Notes: generated by a model from the sequence alone, not told the origin. A stretch of DNA of 64,000 nt from Jeongeupia sp. HS-3 (GCF_015140455.1 NZ_AP024094.1:1736001-1800000), one strand, 5' to 3'; counted from the stretch's first letter, positions 29,445 through 39,094 are shown. Numbers and translations are program-made.

Positions 29445-29774
29445 ATGCAGTTGAACCAGATCGCTTTTGGCGTGACTGACTGGGACAGCGTTGAAGAGAC
29501 GCTGCACCCGGGTGAAACCGGCGAGGCACGTTGGCGCACCCGCCAGTTTGGCGATGTGCGCGTGCGCCGGGTGACATACACACCGGGCTATCTGGCCGAT
29601 CACTGGTGCAGCAAGGGCCATATCCTGCTGTGCCTCGCCGGCGAACTCGACACCGAACTCGCCGACGGCCGCCGCTATACGCTCACGCCCGGCATGAGCT
29701 ATCAGGTGGCCGATAACGCCGAAGCGCATCGCTCGTCCACCCGAATCGGTGCCACCCTTTTCATCGTCGATTGA
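29445..29774 (+). CDS. DHCW-motif cupin-fold protein
   Basis: 109 residues from the ATG at 29445, two bases after the previous stop. It is a single cupin domain with the signature DHWCSKGHILLCLAGEL (about 54-70) that names the DHCW cupin group; the D-H-W-C and G-H residues probably bind a metal. The C-terminal TLTPGMSYQVADNAEAH completes the second cupin motif. It is inserted between the two yceI genes in one cluster; its biochemical role is unknown. Confidence 0.88.
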   Translation: MQLNQIAFGVTDWDSVEETLHPGETGEARWRTRQFGDVRVRRVTYTPGYLADHWCSKGHILLCLAGELDTELADGRRYTLTPGMSYQVADNAEAHRSSTRIGATLFIVD

Positions 29775-29791
29775 CCACTGGAGAACTACAC

Positions 29792-30358
29792 ATGAAAAAA
29801 CTGATCCTCGCCGCCACCGTCGCCACGCTCGCATCGGCCGCTTTTGCCGCGCCGGAAAACTACGCGATCGACCCGTCGCACACCGCCGCACACTTCGCGG
29901 TCAGCCACCTCGGCTTCTCGACCCAGTTCGGCAGCTTCGACAAGACCAGCGGCAATATCGTGCTGGATGCCGAGAAGAAGACCGGCAGCGTCGATATCAG
30001 CATCGATACCGCCAGCATCGATTCGGGCTGGGATGCACGCGACAAGCACCTGAAGGGTGAAGACTTCTTCAACGTCGAGAAGTACCCGACCGCGACGTTC
30101 AAATCCAAGAACCTCAAGTTCGACGGCGACAAGCTCGTTGCGGTCGATGGCGACTTCACCCTGCTCGGCGTGACCAAGCCGCTGACCTTAGCCGTGAGCG
30201 ACTTCAAGTGCGGCCCCCACCCGATGATGAAGAAAGCATGGTGCGGTGCAGCGGCATCCGCGACGCTCAAGCGTAGCGATTTCGGCATGAAAGCTTACCT
30301 GCCGGGCGTAGGTGATGAAGTCAAACTGACGATCCAGGTTGAAGCCGGAAAGCAATAA
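29792..30358 (+). CDS. YceI-family periplasmic protein (2)
   Basis: 188 residues from the ATG at 29792 (GGAG upstream). It has a signal peptide (about 1-19) and a standard YceI core: YAIDPSHTAAHFAVSHLGFSTQFG, ISIDTASIDSGWDARDKHLKGEDFF, then YPTATFKSKNL. This is the canonical version. It contains two cysteines (about 144 and 154) not usually stressed in the family. It closes the cytochrome b561-yceI-cupin-yceI operon, followed by a terminator. Confidence 0.94.
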   Translation: MKKLILAATVATLASAAFAAPENYAIDPSHTAAHFAVSHLGFSTQFGSFDKTSGNIVLDAEKKTGSVDISIDTASIDSGWDARDKHLKGEDFFNVEKYPTATFKSKNLKFDGDKLVAVDGDFTLLGVTKPLTLAVSDFKCGPHPMMKKAWCGAAASATLKRSDFGMKAYLPGVGDEVKLTIQVEAGKQ

Positions 30359-30377
30359 AACCGCTTGTCTGCTCGCC

Positions 30378-30410
30378 AGCAAAAACCCGCGTTTACCGCG
30401 GGTTTTTGCT
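30378..30410 (+). terminator. Terminator of the b561-yceI operon
   Basis: A 14-bp stem AGCAAAAACCCGCG / CGCGGGTTTTTGCT around a 5-base loop, with internal A and T runs. Confidence 0.9.
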
Positions 30411-30535
30411 TGTTGGCCCCCCGCTTGCGCTGATGCTGATGCCTACACTGCAAGCTCAAGGGCCAGCGACACGTTTTCCCTACATCGCGAAAAACATGCG
30501 CGGACGAGCCCTGAACATGGGACTAGGAGGTCATC

Positions 30536-31006
30536 ATGAGCAACGGCACGCACTCCCCCACCCTCGCCTGCATCGCACTGCTGACAGGCTTATGCTTACC
30601 GCCGGCCATCGCCGGTTACAGCGGCCCCGGTAGCGAAACGACCGATGTCGACAACGCAGCAGCGGCGCTGCAGGCGCCCGATAAAACCGCAGTCAATCTC
30701 GAGGGTTATATCCTGCGCAAACTGAAGGGCGAGCGTTACGAGTTCCGCGACAAGAGCGGCGCAATCGGCATCGATATCGACACCGAACATTGGCCGAAAG
30801 AGGCCATCAACGATCGCACCAAGGTACGCGTGATCGGCGATATCGACCGTGCGCTCAGTTGTACCGGCGTCGCGGTGCAATCGCTGGAAATACTGCCGGC
30901 CGACCCGGATGCCCCGGCCAAACCCGCGCCACAAAAAACCACCTCGGCCAAAAAGCCAGCGACCGTGAAACCGGTGCCCACCAAGCAAGCCAGGACAGGC
31001 AATTAA
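30536..31006 (+). CDS. BOF (YgiW/YdeI-type) periplasmic stress protein
   Basis: 156 residues with a signal peptide (about 1-26) and a bacterial OB-fold domain: VNLEGYILRKLKGERYEFRDKSGAIGIDID (about 54-83) and RTKVRVIGDIDR. The C-terminal ~40 residues are a Pro/Ala/Lys-rich tail (APAKPAPQKT...) not found in the short E. coli members, perhaps a flexible or wall-facing extension. YgiW relatives are induced by peroxide or cadmium stress. An AGGAGG ribosome binding site precedes the ATG. Confidence 0.85.
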   Translation: MSNGTHSPTLACIALLTGLCLPPAIAGYSGPGSETTDVDNAAAALQAPDKTAVNLEGYILRKLKGERYEFRDKSGAIGIDIDTEHWPKEAINDRTKVRVIGDIDRALSCTGVAVQSLEILPADPDAPAKPAPQKTTSAKKPATVKPVPTKQARTGN

Positions 31007-31914
31007 TTGCCCGCCAGCCAGCGGCCGATCCGGTCGTCATTGGCCATCGCATCCAGCCACCACTTCAAGGCTCGGCCCGCGCCACTGGTTCGCCAGGCGG
31101 CGTAAAGCCGGGTCGGTGGCTTAACCTCTTCGACCGCGCGCCGCAGCAGCCGCCCATCGGCCAGATACGGCGCGGCCACGCAGTAGGGCAAGTAGCCGCA
31201 ACCGAGCCCGGCCAGCTGCATCTCCAACTTGGAGGCCAGATCGGGCACGGTAATGGTTTCCTGCCCCGAAAGGATGCCGACGGTGCGCGGCATCAGGTGG
31301 CGCGAGCTGTCGGCAATCGCGCAGACCCGGTGTTGCTGGATTTGCACCGCCTTGAGCGGCTCGGGCAATGCGGCCAGCGGATGCTGCGGGGCAACGGCGA
31401 AAATGAATTCGCAATCCCCCAGATAGTGCGTCGCATAACCGCCGCCATGCGGCCCTTCGAGCGAAGCACCGATGGCGAGATCGGCGCGATTGTCGACCAG
31501 CGCCTCCCACATCCCTCCCAGCGTCTCGCGTGAAAAACGCAGCCGCGTGCCCGAACCGAGCGCATCGAAGGCGGCGATCCACGGATGCAGCAGCGATACC
31601 GGCATCAGCGCGTCGACGGCGATATTGAGCTCGGTCTCCCAGCCGGTGGCAACGCGCTTGACCCGGCATTCCAGATCACCCGCCGCCCTGAGCAAATGCC
31701 GGCCCTCTTCAAGCAGCGTCTCGCCGGCCGGGGTCAGCTTGGCGCGATGACCGCTGCGATCGAACAGCTGCACATCCAGTTCGTCCTCCAGCTTTTTGAC
31801 CATATAGGTCACCGCCGACGGCACCCGGTGCACCGCTTCGGCGGCGGCGGCAAAGCTCCCCTTGCGGGCGATTGCATCGATGATTTCCAGCGATTCCAGA
31901 TTCAGTCTGAGCAC
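31003..31914 (-). CDS. LysR-family transcriptional regulator
   Basis: 303 residues if the GTG at 31914 is used; the frame can be read from a TTG at 31968, but the alignment with LysR relatives starts at LRLNLESLEIIDAIARKGSFAAAAEAVHRVPSAVTYMVKKLE, which is the DNA-binding helix-turn-helix (about residues 4-60). The C-terminal part is the usual substrate-binding fold. It lies divergent to a pirin gene (113 bases between starts), a common arrangement in which the LysR protein controls pirin. The effector is unknown. Confidence 0.9.
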   Translation of the reverse strand: MLRLNLESLEIIDAIARKGSFAAAAEAVHRVPSAVTYMVKKLEDELDVQLFDRSGHRAKLTPAGETLLEEGRHLLRAAGDLECRVKRVATGWETELNIAVDALMPVSLLHPWIAAFDALGSGTRLRFSRETLGGMWEALVDNRADLAIGASLEGPHGGGYATHYLGDCEFIFAVAPQHPLAALPEPLKAVQIQQHRVCAIADSSRHLMPRTVGILSGQETITVPDLASKLEMQLAGLGCGYLPYCVAAPYLADGRLLRRAVEEVKPPTRLYAAWRTSGAGRALKWWLDAMANDDRIGRWLAGN

Positions 31915-32027
31915 GGGCGAAATCCATTCATAATCTTGAACAAGATATCCATATCTTTTCGCTATCAACGCCAGCAGTCAAGCTTTAGCATGGCTTCATT
32001 GCTTCAATTACTTCGAAGGAGATCGCC

Positions 32028-32726
32028 ATGATCACGCTACGCAAAGCCCATGAACGCGGCCATGCCAACCACGGCTGGCTGGATTCCTGGCACAGCTTTT
32101 CGTTTGCCGGTTATCACGACCCGGCCCACGTACACTTCGGTGCGCTGCGCGTGATCAATGACGACCGTATCGCACCGGGCATGGGTTTCGGCACCCATGC
32201 GCACCGGGATATGGAAATCATCAGCTACGTGCTCGACGGCGAACTGGCGCACAAGGACAGCATGGGCAACGGCTCGACCATCAAGCCCGGCAGCGTGCAG
32301 CGGATGAGCGCCGGCAGCGGCGTGCAACACTCGGAGTTCAACCCGTCCGCAGCCAGCGAAGCGCATTTTCTGCAGATCTGGATCATGCCGAACGCCACCG
32401 GCGTGGCACCGTCGTACGAAGAAACCTATTTCGGCGACGATGAAAAGCGTGGCCGTTTGCGGCTGATTGCCAGCGCCGACGGTGCCGACGGATCGGTGAC
32501 GATCCATCAGGATCTGCGACTTTACGCCGGCCTGTTTGACGGCGATGAATCGGCGCATCAGCCCATTCCGGCGGGGCGCCAAGCCTATGTGCACATTGCG
32601 CGCGGCAGCATTGAGGTCAACGGATTTGCGCTGGAGGCCGGCGATGCGGCGATGTTCACGGATGAGGCGAAGATCACGTTCAAGCACGGCCAGCACGCCG
32701 AGGTGCTGGTGTTCGATCTGGCTTGA
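32028..32726 (+). CDS. Pirin-family protein (YhhW-like)
   Basis: 232 residues. The N-terminal cupin metal site is FHPAH-like: NHGWLDSWHSFSFAGYHDPAHVHFGALRVINDD, followed by GTHAHRDMEIISYVLDGELAHKDSMG. This is the YhhW/quercetinase branch of pirins. It is preceded by AAGGAGAT (RBS) and divergent from the LysR gene. The natural substrate is unknown; some family members oxidise quercetin in vitro. Confidence 0.94.
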   Translation: MITLRKAHERGHANHGWLDSWHSFSFAGYHDPAHVHFGALRVINDDRIAPGMGFGTHAHRDMEIISYVLDGELAHKDSMGNGSTIKPGSVQRMSAGSGVQHSEFNPSAASEAHFLQIWIMPNATGVAPSYEETYFGDDEKRGRLRLIASADGADGSVTIHQDLRLYAGLFDGDESAHQPIPAGRQAYVHIARGSIEVNGFALEAGDAAMFTDEAKITFKHGQHAEVLVFDLA

Positions 32727-32821
32727 TGAGCGCAGCCGGGCCCGGGACGTACCAGGGATAACCGTGTGCCGGCGAAGGCCTTCAGGACGTCGTCGCATGC
32801 GATGGCGCCACGCCGAATCAA

Positions 32822-32845
32822 CGAGCGGGCGAATGAGCCCGCTCG
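32822..32845 (-). terminator. Terminator of the class C beta-lactamase gene
   Basis: A 9-bp stem CGAGCGGGC / GCCCGCTCG with a 6-base loop, 11 bases past the stop on the minus strand; the T tail is weak. Confidence 0.6.
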
Positions 32846-32855
32846 CCCTCCGGGG

Positions 32856-34025
32856 CTATTTCGCGCCGGGCGCGAGCTGCGTCAGAATCGCATGTGCCGC
32901 TTCGATCCGGGCGGAAATCGGGAAATTCCGGTTCGCCAGCATCACGATGCCGATCTTCTCCTCGGGCACGAAGGCCACGTAGGCACCGAATCCATTCGTC
33001 GCGCCGGTCTTGTTGAACAGCGTCGCGCCGGACGGCTTGCGCGGCGGGGTCAGCTTCGTCGCGGCATTGGGCTTCATGCTCACGTCCGCCGAATTGCCGG
33101 CCAGCAGCCGCTGCACCGGGATCGGGTACGAATACTGCTCCCAACCCATGCCCTGCACCATGTCGCCGATCTTGAAGTAGCCCACATGACTGCCTTCGAC
33201 GGCGCGCCGCATCGGCCCTTCGAGCTTGCCCGGATCAATGTTCACCTGTACGAAGCGGGCCATGTCGGCGGCCGTGGATTTGATGCCATAGGCTTCGGCG
33301 TCGAACATCCCGGGATTCACCCGTATGGGTTTATTCGCCTTGTCGTAGCCCCATGCGTAATCGGCCATCGCGCTTTGCGGCACGCGGACATGGCTGTGTT
33401 TCAGGCCGAGCGCGGGGAAAAGCTCGCCTTCCACGGCACCGGCAAAATCACGCTTCAGCGCGAGCGCGGTGAGATGCCCGAACAGGCCGATGCTGGGGTT
33501 GGAATACCGGCGTTGCACGCCGGGTTCGGCATCCGGCCGCCATTGCCGGAAATAATCGATCATCCGCGCGTCGTCCGACACATCGTCAGGAAACTGCAGC
33601 GGCAGGCCACCGGCGCTGTAGGTGCCCAGATCGAGCAGGCTGGCCTTGTCGATCGGATATCCCTTGAGTTCCGGCATATACCGGCCGGGATGGTCATCCA
33701 GCGACAGTTTCCCGGTTGCCTGTGCGTACAAGCCCAGCGTTGCCGTGAACGTCTTGCTGACCGAGCCGAGCTCGAACAGCGTATTTTCGCTGACCGGGGT
33801 ACTGTTCTGCCGCGACGCAACGCCGTAGCTGAAGAAGCGGGGTCGGCCGTCGACGATGACCGCGACGGCCATGCCGGGTACGTCGTACGTCTTGATCACG
33901 GGGCGGATTGCCGCATCGACGATACCGCGGATTCTGGCGTCGTCGTCGGCCGCGCCGGCGATAGTGGGAAGGCAGATCGCGACAACGGGTGCGATCAGGC
34001 CGATGAGTCTGGGCAGGACGGTCAA
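32856..34025 (-). CDS. ampC: Class C (AmpC-type) beta-lactamase
   Basis: 389 residues, normal for AmpC precursors. It has a signal peptide (about 1-25, ending AGA). The three catalytic motifs are present: S88-V-S-K91, Y174-S-N176 (YxN with Ser in place of the common Ala) and K339-T-G341. The serine hydrolase opens beta-lactam rings in the periplasm. No divergent ampR is adjacent: upstream is the convergently placed end of a large acetyltransferase gene. Expression control is therefore unclear. The allele name and spectrum cannot be judged from this sequence. Confidence 0.93.
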   Translation of the reverse strand: MTVLPRLIGLIAPVVAICLPTIAGAADDDARIRGIVDAAIRPVIKTYDVPGMAVAVIVDGRPRFFSYGVASRQNSTPVSENTLFELGSVSKTFTATLGLYAQATGKLSLDDHPGRYMPELKGYPIDKASLLDLGTYSAGGLPLQFPDDVSDDARMIDYFRQWRPDAEPGVQRRYSNPSIGLFGHLTALALKRDFAGAVEGELFPALGLKHSHVRVPQSAMADYAWGYDKANKPIRVNPGMFDAEAYGIKSTAADMARFVQVNIDPGKLEGPMRRAVEGSHVGYFKIGDMVQGMGWEQYSYPIPVQRLLAGNSADVSMKPNAATKLTPPRKPSGATLFNKTGATNGFGAYVAFVPEEKIGIVMLANRNFPISARIEAAHAILTQLAPGAK

Positions 34026-34099
34026 ACGATTTCCTTTTTCAGCGACGCTTCATTCGTCGACGCCCTGGCGTCGGCCGAAAGAGCGTGACCGATTTGCTT

Positions 34100-34126
34100 G
34101 CCGGGAACAATCCGACAATTCCCGGC
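34100..34126 (-). terminator. Stem-loop downstream of the Pat-type gene
   Basis: An 8-bp stem GCCGGGAA / TTCCCGGC about 17 bases past the stop on the minus strand, with only a weak T-rich tail. Confidence 0.5.
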
Positions 34127-34142
34127 GTGCCGCCGGACACCG

Positions 34143-36818
34143 TCAGAGCGACTTCACCACCCACTTGAGGCCATCGTCCTCCGGATGCTGCGTCACCTCA
34201 AAGCCCAGTGAGCGCATGAAGGAGAGCATGGTTTTGTTGCTGGTCAGCACTTCGCCCTCGACCATGGTCAAACGCATGCCGCGCGCCGCATCAAACAAGG
34301 CATTCATCAAGCGGTTGCCCAGCCCTTTGCCCTGCCAGGCATCGTCGATCACGATGGCGAACTCGCAGCTGTCGTAATCCGGGTTCACCACAAAGCGCGC
34401 CACCGCGACAATCGCCTCGCCACCGCCCGACTCCACCGCAGCCACCAGCGCCATTTCGCGGGCGTAATCGATCTGGGTAAAGCGCGCCAGCTGGATCTGC
34501 GGCAGCGATTTGAGCGTGCTCATATAGCGGTTGTAGCGTGTTTCTTCGGATAGATTGCCGACGAAGGCCATGACCAGCTCGGCATCCTCGGGGCGGATCG
34601 GCCGGATGGTCACCGGCATACCGGTCTTCAGTTGCGTCACCTGCACCAGTTGCGACGGATACGGGTGGATCGCCATATGGGCGTAACGGCGCGCATCCGG
34701 ATCAACCGGTGCGACGATGATGCGCGCATCGACCGCCACGACGCCGTTTTCGTCGGCCACCAGCGGATTGATGTCCAGATGCTGAATCTGCGGCAATTCG
34801 CAGACCATCTCCGAAACCCGCAGCAACACCGCCTTCACGGCGTCGATATCCACGGCCGGCTGATTGCGGAAGGTGTCGAGCATCTTCTTCACCTTGGTGC
34901 GGCGAATCAGGTTTTCGGCCAGATATTCGTTCAGCGGCGGCAGCGCTACCGCCACGTCGTTGAACACCTCGACGGCGATGCCGCCGGCGCCAAAGGTGAT
35001 CACCGGGCCGAAGGCACGGTCGTGCGCCACGCCGACCATCAGTTCGCGGGCGTTCTTCTTGCCGTGCATCGGCTGCACCGTCAGCCCCTTGAGCTGATCG
35101 CCGAGCCGGTCTCGCCCGCGCGCGAGCATCTTGTTTGCCTCGGACGCCACCTGCACCAGACTGTTCAGCCCCAGCGCCACGCCGTCGATATCGGTCTTGT
35201 GCAGCACGCCTTCGCCATCGATCTTCAGCACCACCGGCAGACCCATGCCCATCGCCGCGTTCACCGCCTCATCGGCGCTGGCGGCGCGCATGGTCAGCGT
35301 CACCGGGATATTGAACGCGCGCAGCACCGCCTTGGATTCGATTTCATCGAGCACGCTGCGGCCGCTGGCGATCACGCCATCAATAATCAAGCGCGCGGTT
35401 TCCAGATCCGGCGCTTCCCATTCGCCGATCGGCCCCGGCGTTTGTAGTAGTAATTGCTGGTTGTGTTGCCAGGCGGCGAGTGAATAAAAAACCTCGATCG
35501 CCTGCTCGGGCGAGTGGAAATAGGCGCAACCGCTCTTGGTCAGTAGCGTACGGCTGGCCTCGACCTTTTTGCCGCCGATCCACGCAAACAGAATCGGCTT
35601 GTCGTGCGCCTTGCGCAGCGCCACCAGCAGCTTGGCGGTTTCCATATGATCGGTGCCGGCTTGCGGGGTGAAGATCACCAGCACGCCGTCGACCTCCGGA
35701 TCGTCGAGCATGATGCTCGTCGCCGCCTCGAAGCGCGCCGCCGGGGCGTTGCCGAGAATATCGACCGGATTATCGCGGCTGGTCTGGCCCGGAATGATCG
35801 CATCGAGCCGCGCCACGGTCTCGGGCGAGAGCTTGGGCAGCGGCACGTTCAGATCGCGAGCGCGATCGACCGCCATCAAGCCGGCGCCGATGCCATTGGT
35901 CAGGATCGCCAGCCGGCGGCCCTTGACCCGGTAGTTATTGGTCAGCACCCGCGCGGCGGTGAAAATCTGGTTGATCGAGCGCACCCGCAGCACGCCGGCG
36001 CGGCGCAGCGCATTGTCGAAAACATCGTCGCGGCCGATCAGCCGTTCGGAGTGGGTACGGCCCAGTTTGACCTCGTCGTCGTAGCGGCCGACCTTGAGCA
36101 CCAGCACCGGCTTGGAGCGTGCCGCCGCGCGCAGCGCCGACATCAGCGTGCGTGCATCGTGGACGTCTTCGATATACAGCAGGATGCTCTTGGTCTTGTT
36201 GTCGGCAACCAGATAATCCAGCGTCTCGCCGACGTCGACATCGGCGGCAACGCCGAGCGAGACCACCGACGAAAAACCGATATCGTGCGATTCGGCCCAA
36301 TCCAGAATCGCCGACGCCACCGACGACGACTGCGACACCAGCGCCATGCTGCCGGATTTGATCTTGCCCAGATAATTGGCTGCGGCGAACTTGCTGGCGC
36401 CGCGCGCCATGCCGAACACCGTCGGCCCGATCAGCCGGATACCGTACTGGCGCGCCCGCGCGAGGATGCGGTCGAGCAGCTTCTGGGTCTTGGCGTCGGT
36501 GCCGACAAAATCGCAGCTCATGATCACCACGGCCTTGATGCCGGCACGGCCGCATTCGTCGATCACATCGGCCAGCGTTTTGGCCGGCGTGGTGATCAGC
36601 GCCAGCTCGACCGGCGCGCCGATATCGCGCACATGCTTGAACGCGCTGGCGCCCTGCACCTTGGCGTGCCGCAGGTTGACCGGGTAAACCTTGCCCGAAT
36701 AGCCCGATTCGAGCAGATTGGCAAACACCACGGCGCCGACCGAACCGGCGCGATCGGATGCGCCGATCACCGCCACCGAACGCGGATCGAACAAGGGAGT
36801 CAGGTAGTGCTTTTTCAT
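34143..36818 (-). CDS. pat: Pat/YfiQ-type protein acetyltransferase (NDP-forming acyl-CoA synthetase fused to GNAT)
   Basis: 891 residues, matching the E. coli PatZ (886). Order: CoA-binding Rossmann domain (about 8-135), succinyl-CoA ligase-like flavodoxin domains (about 150-460), ATP-grasp domain (about 490-710), and a C-terminal GNAT acetyltransferase (about 740-891; DDAWQGKGLGNRLM is the acetyl-CoA loop). In PatZ the synthetase part binds acetyl-CoA and regulates lysine acetylation of enzymes such as Acs. Whether the synthetase half is active here is not clear from sequence alone. Transcribed alone, divergent from ppa. Confidence 0.93.
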   Translation of the reverse strand: MKKHYLTPLFDPRSVAVIGASDRAGSVGAVVFANLLESGYSGKVYPVNLRHAKVQGASAFKHVRDIGAPVELALITTPAKTLADVIDECGRAGIKAVVIMSCDFVGTDAKTQKLLDRILARARQYGIRLIGPTVFGMARGASKFAAANYLGKIKSGSMALVSQSSSVASAILDWAESHDIGFSSVVSLGVAADVDVGETLDYLVADNKTKSILLYIEDVHDARTLMSALRAAARSKPVLVLKVGRYDDEVKLGRTHSERLIGRDDVFDNALRRAGVLRVRSINQIFTAARVLTNNYRVKGRRLAILTNGIGAGLMAVDRARDLNVPLPKLSPETVARLDAIIPGQTSRDNPVDILGNAPAARFEAATSIMLDDPEVDGVLVIFTPQAGTDHMETAKLLVALRKAHDKPILFAWIGGKKVEASRTLLTKSGCAYFHSPEQAIEVFYSLAAWQHNQQLLLQTPGPIGEWEAPDLETARLIIDGVIASGRSVLDEIESKAVLRAFNIPVTLTMRAASADEAVNAAMGMGLPVVLKIDGEGVLHKTDIDGVALGLNSLVQVASEANKMLARGRDRLGDQLKGLTVQPMHGKKNARELMVGVAHDRAFGPVITFGAGGIAVEVFNDVAVALPPLNEYLAENLIRRTKVKKMLDTFRNQPAVDIDAVKAVLLRVSEMVCELPQIQHLDINPLVADENGVVAVDARIIVAPVDPDARRYAHMAIHPYPSQLVQVTQLKTGMPVTIRPIRPEDAELVMAFVGNLSEETRYNRYMSTLKSLPQIQLARFTQIDYAREMALVAAVESGGGEAIVAVARFVVNPDYDSCEFAIVIDDAWQGKGLGNRLMNALFDAARGMRLTMVEGEVLTSNKTMLSFMRSLGFEVTQHPEDDGLKWVVKSL

Positions 36819-36947
36819 GGCTGCCGCCTGTGGCCGTTTATGCCGTCATTCTAAATGCAGCATCGTGACACGGTGCTGTGGATGATCAAATCAGCTGCAT
36901 TCTGCCATTGCTTTATCGCATCGGATGCGGCCGAAATCACCTACCGC

Positions 36948-36953
36948 TATAAT
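36948..36953 (+). promoter_or_regulatory. Consensus -10 box of ppa
   Basis: TATAAT lies 38 bases before the ppa ATG; the -35 region about 17 bases upstream is weak. Confidence 0.6.
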
Positions 36954-36991
36954 TCGCCCGTTTCCCTAAAAACCCGACTTCAGGACGCAGC

Positions 36992-37522
36992 ATGGACATC
37001 AGCAAGATCCCCGCCGGCAAGGACCTGCCGAACGACTTCAACGTCATCATCGAAATCCCGGCCAATGCCCCGCCGGTGAAGTATGAGTTCGACAAGGAAG
37101 CCGGCTGCATCATCGTTGACCGCTTCGTCGGCACCTCGATGTCGTACCCGATGAACTACGGTTTCGTGCCGCACACGCTGTCGCTGGATGGCGATCCGGT
37201 CGACGTGCTCGTGCACACCCCGTTCCCGCTGGCCCCCGGCATGGTCATCAAGTGCCGCGCCATCGGCGTGCTGGGCATGGAAGACGAAGCCGGTCAGGAT
37301 GCCAAGGTCATCGCCGTGCCGGTCGAGAAAGTGTGTGCGATGTACGCGCACATCCAGAAACTGGAAGACCTGCCGGAACTGCTGCTCGCACAAGTGAAGC
37401 ACTACTTCGAGCATTACAAGGATCTGGAGAAGGGCAAGTGGGTCAAGATCACCGGTTGGGGCGACAAGACTGCCGCCCAGGCCGAGATCGTCACCAGCTT
37501 CGAGCGCGCCCAGAAAGGCTGA
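36992..37522 (+). CDS. ppa: Inorganic pyrophosphatase (family I)
   Basis: 176 residues. Hydrolyses pyrophosphate from biosynthesis. Signature DGDPVDVLV (about 65-73) with metal-binding aspartates, plus YGFVPHTL and the C-terminal GWGDK. The ATG at 36992 has AGGA upstream and a consensus -10 box 38 bases before. It is divergent from pat and followed by a terminator. Confidence 0.97.
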   Translation: MDISKIPAGKDLPNDFNVIIEIPANAPPVKYEFDKEAGCIIVDRFVGTSMSYPMNYGFVPHTLSLDGDPVDVLVHTPFPLAPGMVIKCRAIGVLGMEDEAGQDAKVIAVPVEKVCAMYAHIQKLEDLPELLLAQVKHYFEHYKDLEKGKWVKITGWGDKTAAQAEIVTSFERAQKG

Positions 37523-37539
37523 TTTCCCGCCTTCGCCAG

Positions 37540-37567
37540 AAAAGCCGGTCTGCTGACCGGCTTTTTT
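37540..37567 (+). terminator. Terminator of ppa
   Basis: A 10-bp stem AAAGCCGGTC / GACCGGCTTT with a 4-base loop and T run. Confidence 0.88.
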
Positions 37568-37639
37568 CATGTCCGTCATTCCCAGCACCTAGGTATGCCA
37601 AGTTGTTTATAGAAACAATAACAAGTGAACCAATTACAT

Positions 37640-37668
37640 TTGTAACCAAACTCGCATCGGCATAAAGT
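37640..37668 (+). promoter_or_regulatory. Putative sigma-70 promoter of porin 1
   Basis: TTGTAA and TAAAGT are 17 bases apart, about 100 bases before the start codon. The second porin has the same -35 box and spacing. Confidence 0.4.
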
Positions 37669-37766
37669 CACCTCCGTTGAGTTCCACAACTTTTCACATA
37701 AAGAACCGCTGCTAGTTACACCGCCGGACGGTCAGGAACTTGTTACACACAGAGAAGGAGTCGATC

Positions 37767-38909
37767 GTGAGTAAGGGTATGTTCTGTCGCAATGCAATCT
37801 CGGCCATGCTGTTGATGGCTGGTCTATCCACCCCGGTCTGGGCGCAGGTCACCATCGGCGGTTCGATAGAAACCGACATCCTGCTGGAAGGCTCGAATGC
37901 CGCCGGCTTCAGTGATAACGTCCAGCTCGACGTCGAACCACGGATCTTCATCCAGGGCGACGACAAGCTCGACAACGGTTCGAGCGTGATCTGGAAGATC
38001 TGGACCGGCTCCGAGAACTACCGCACCGGCAAGGACAACGACGTCAATGGCGGCAACGGCCCGGCCAGCTGGGGCAATCGCGAAGCCTGGGGCGGCTGGA
38101 AAGGCAACTGGGGCCAGGTACGCTTCGGCAAGATCTATTCGCCGTCGTATATGGTGCTCGACTGGCCGTACGCGGCACAGGGCGGCTCGATGCACGTCGA
38201 GGAAGTCGGTCTGCTCGGCTTCAACGTCGAAAACTCGATCGTCTACGACTCGCCGGTAATCAACGGTTTCAACGTCTCGGCGATGTATTCGCTGCGTACG
38301 CAGCAGAACAACGTCGATGGCGGCGGCAATGAGTACTTTGCCGACATCACCGGTGGCTACAGCGGCCATAACGCGACGGTCAACGCCGGCTACCAGCAAG
38401 CCAAGCCACGACTGCAAAGCGGCGGCGTCAGCGATGATGTCGACAAGTTCGCTTTCGTCGCCGGCGGCTACACCTTCGCCAATACCGGCTGGACCATGCG
38501 TGCCGGCTACAAGTGGTGGAACTGCTCGGCGTCGGCCCAGGCCAACGGCGCAGCCGGTACCGATCAGGGCCTGGACGACAACGTCGGCGGCTGCAATTAC
38601 TTCACCGGCCCGGAACAGCAGCAGGCGTGGGTCCAGGGCATGTACACCACCGGCAAGCACAGCTTCTCGGTCGGCTACAACTACTTCTGGGGCGCCAAGG
38701 ACATCAACGGCAACAAGATCGACGACAGCGACAGCCAGACGCTGCTGGCGCGCTACACCTACGCGCTGTCGAAGAACACCTCGGCCTACCTCGACACCCG
38801 TTTCAGCACCAACGACGACAACGGCACCATCGGTGCGACCTACGGCACGTCGTACAAGCCGGGCACCGACTCCTACCGTATCCTCATCGGTACCTGGACC
38901 GGCTTCTGA
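37767..38909 (+). CDS. Gram-negative porin (tandem copy 1)
   Basis: 380 residues from the GTG at 37767, preceded by AAGGAG at 37755-37760; an ATG at 37779 is the alternative. Signal peptide (about 1-27, ending VWA), mature N-terminus QVTIGGSIETDILLEG and C-terminal aromatic ILIGTWTGF, as expected for a 16-strand beta-proteobacterial porin; alternating hydrophobic/aromatic residues run throughout. Two cysteines lie in a loop (WNCSAS and VGGCNYFTG) and may form a disulphide. It is a close paralogue of the next gene, roughly 70 % identical by eye. Substrate unknown; in this kind of organism chito-oligosaccharide uptake is one possibility. Confidence 0.9.
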   Translation: MSKGMFCRNAISAMLLMAGLSTPVWAQVTIGGSIETDILLEGSNAAGFSDNVQLDVEPRIFIQGDDKLDNGSSVIWKIWTGSENYRTGKDNDVNGGNGPASWGNREAWGGWKGNWGQVRFGKIYSPSYMVLDWPYAAQGGSMHVEEVGLLGFNVENSIVYDSPVINGFNVSAMYSLRTQQNNVDGGGNEYFADITGGYSGHNATVNAGYQQAKPRLQSGGVSDDVDKFAFVAGGYTFANTGWTMRAGYKWWNCSASAQANGAAGTDQGLDDNVGGCNYFTGPEQQQAWVQGMYTTGKHSFSVGYNYFWGAKDINGNKIDDSDSQTLLARYTYALSKNTSAYLDTRFSTNDDNGTIGATYGTSYKPGTDSYRILIGTWTGF

Positions 38910-38930
38910 GCAAGCCACACCCCGTCCGAC

Positions 38931-38959
38931 AAAAAGCCCGCACCAGCGGGCTTTTTTTT
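38931..38959 (+). terminator. Terminator of porin 1
   Basis: AAAAAGCCCGC / GCGGGCTTTTT stem with a long T run. It shows the two porins are separate transcription units. Confidence 0.9.
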
Positions 38960-39094
38960 CGCGCCGCAGTACGGCCAAGGCCATGGCTCATCACGCGTCC
39001 CACCGCTGCAACCCGAGCAGTCGTTGGCTTTCCAGCTTTTTGTCAGCAACGCTTACGCCCCCCCCCACTCAGCAACGCGGGGCAACGTATAGAC

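Noticed and set aside
35604-36854. 416-codon plus-strand frame opposite the Pat-type gene
   Set aside because: Rich in Arg, His, Asp without order; the minus strand encodes a full Pat/YfiQ protein.
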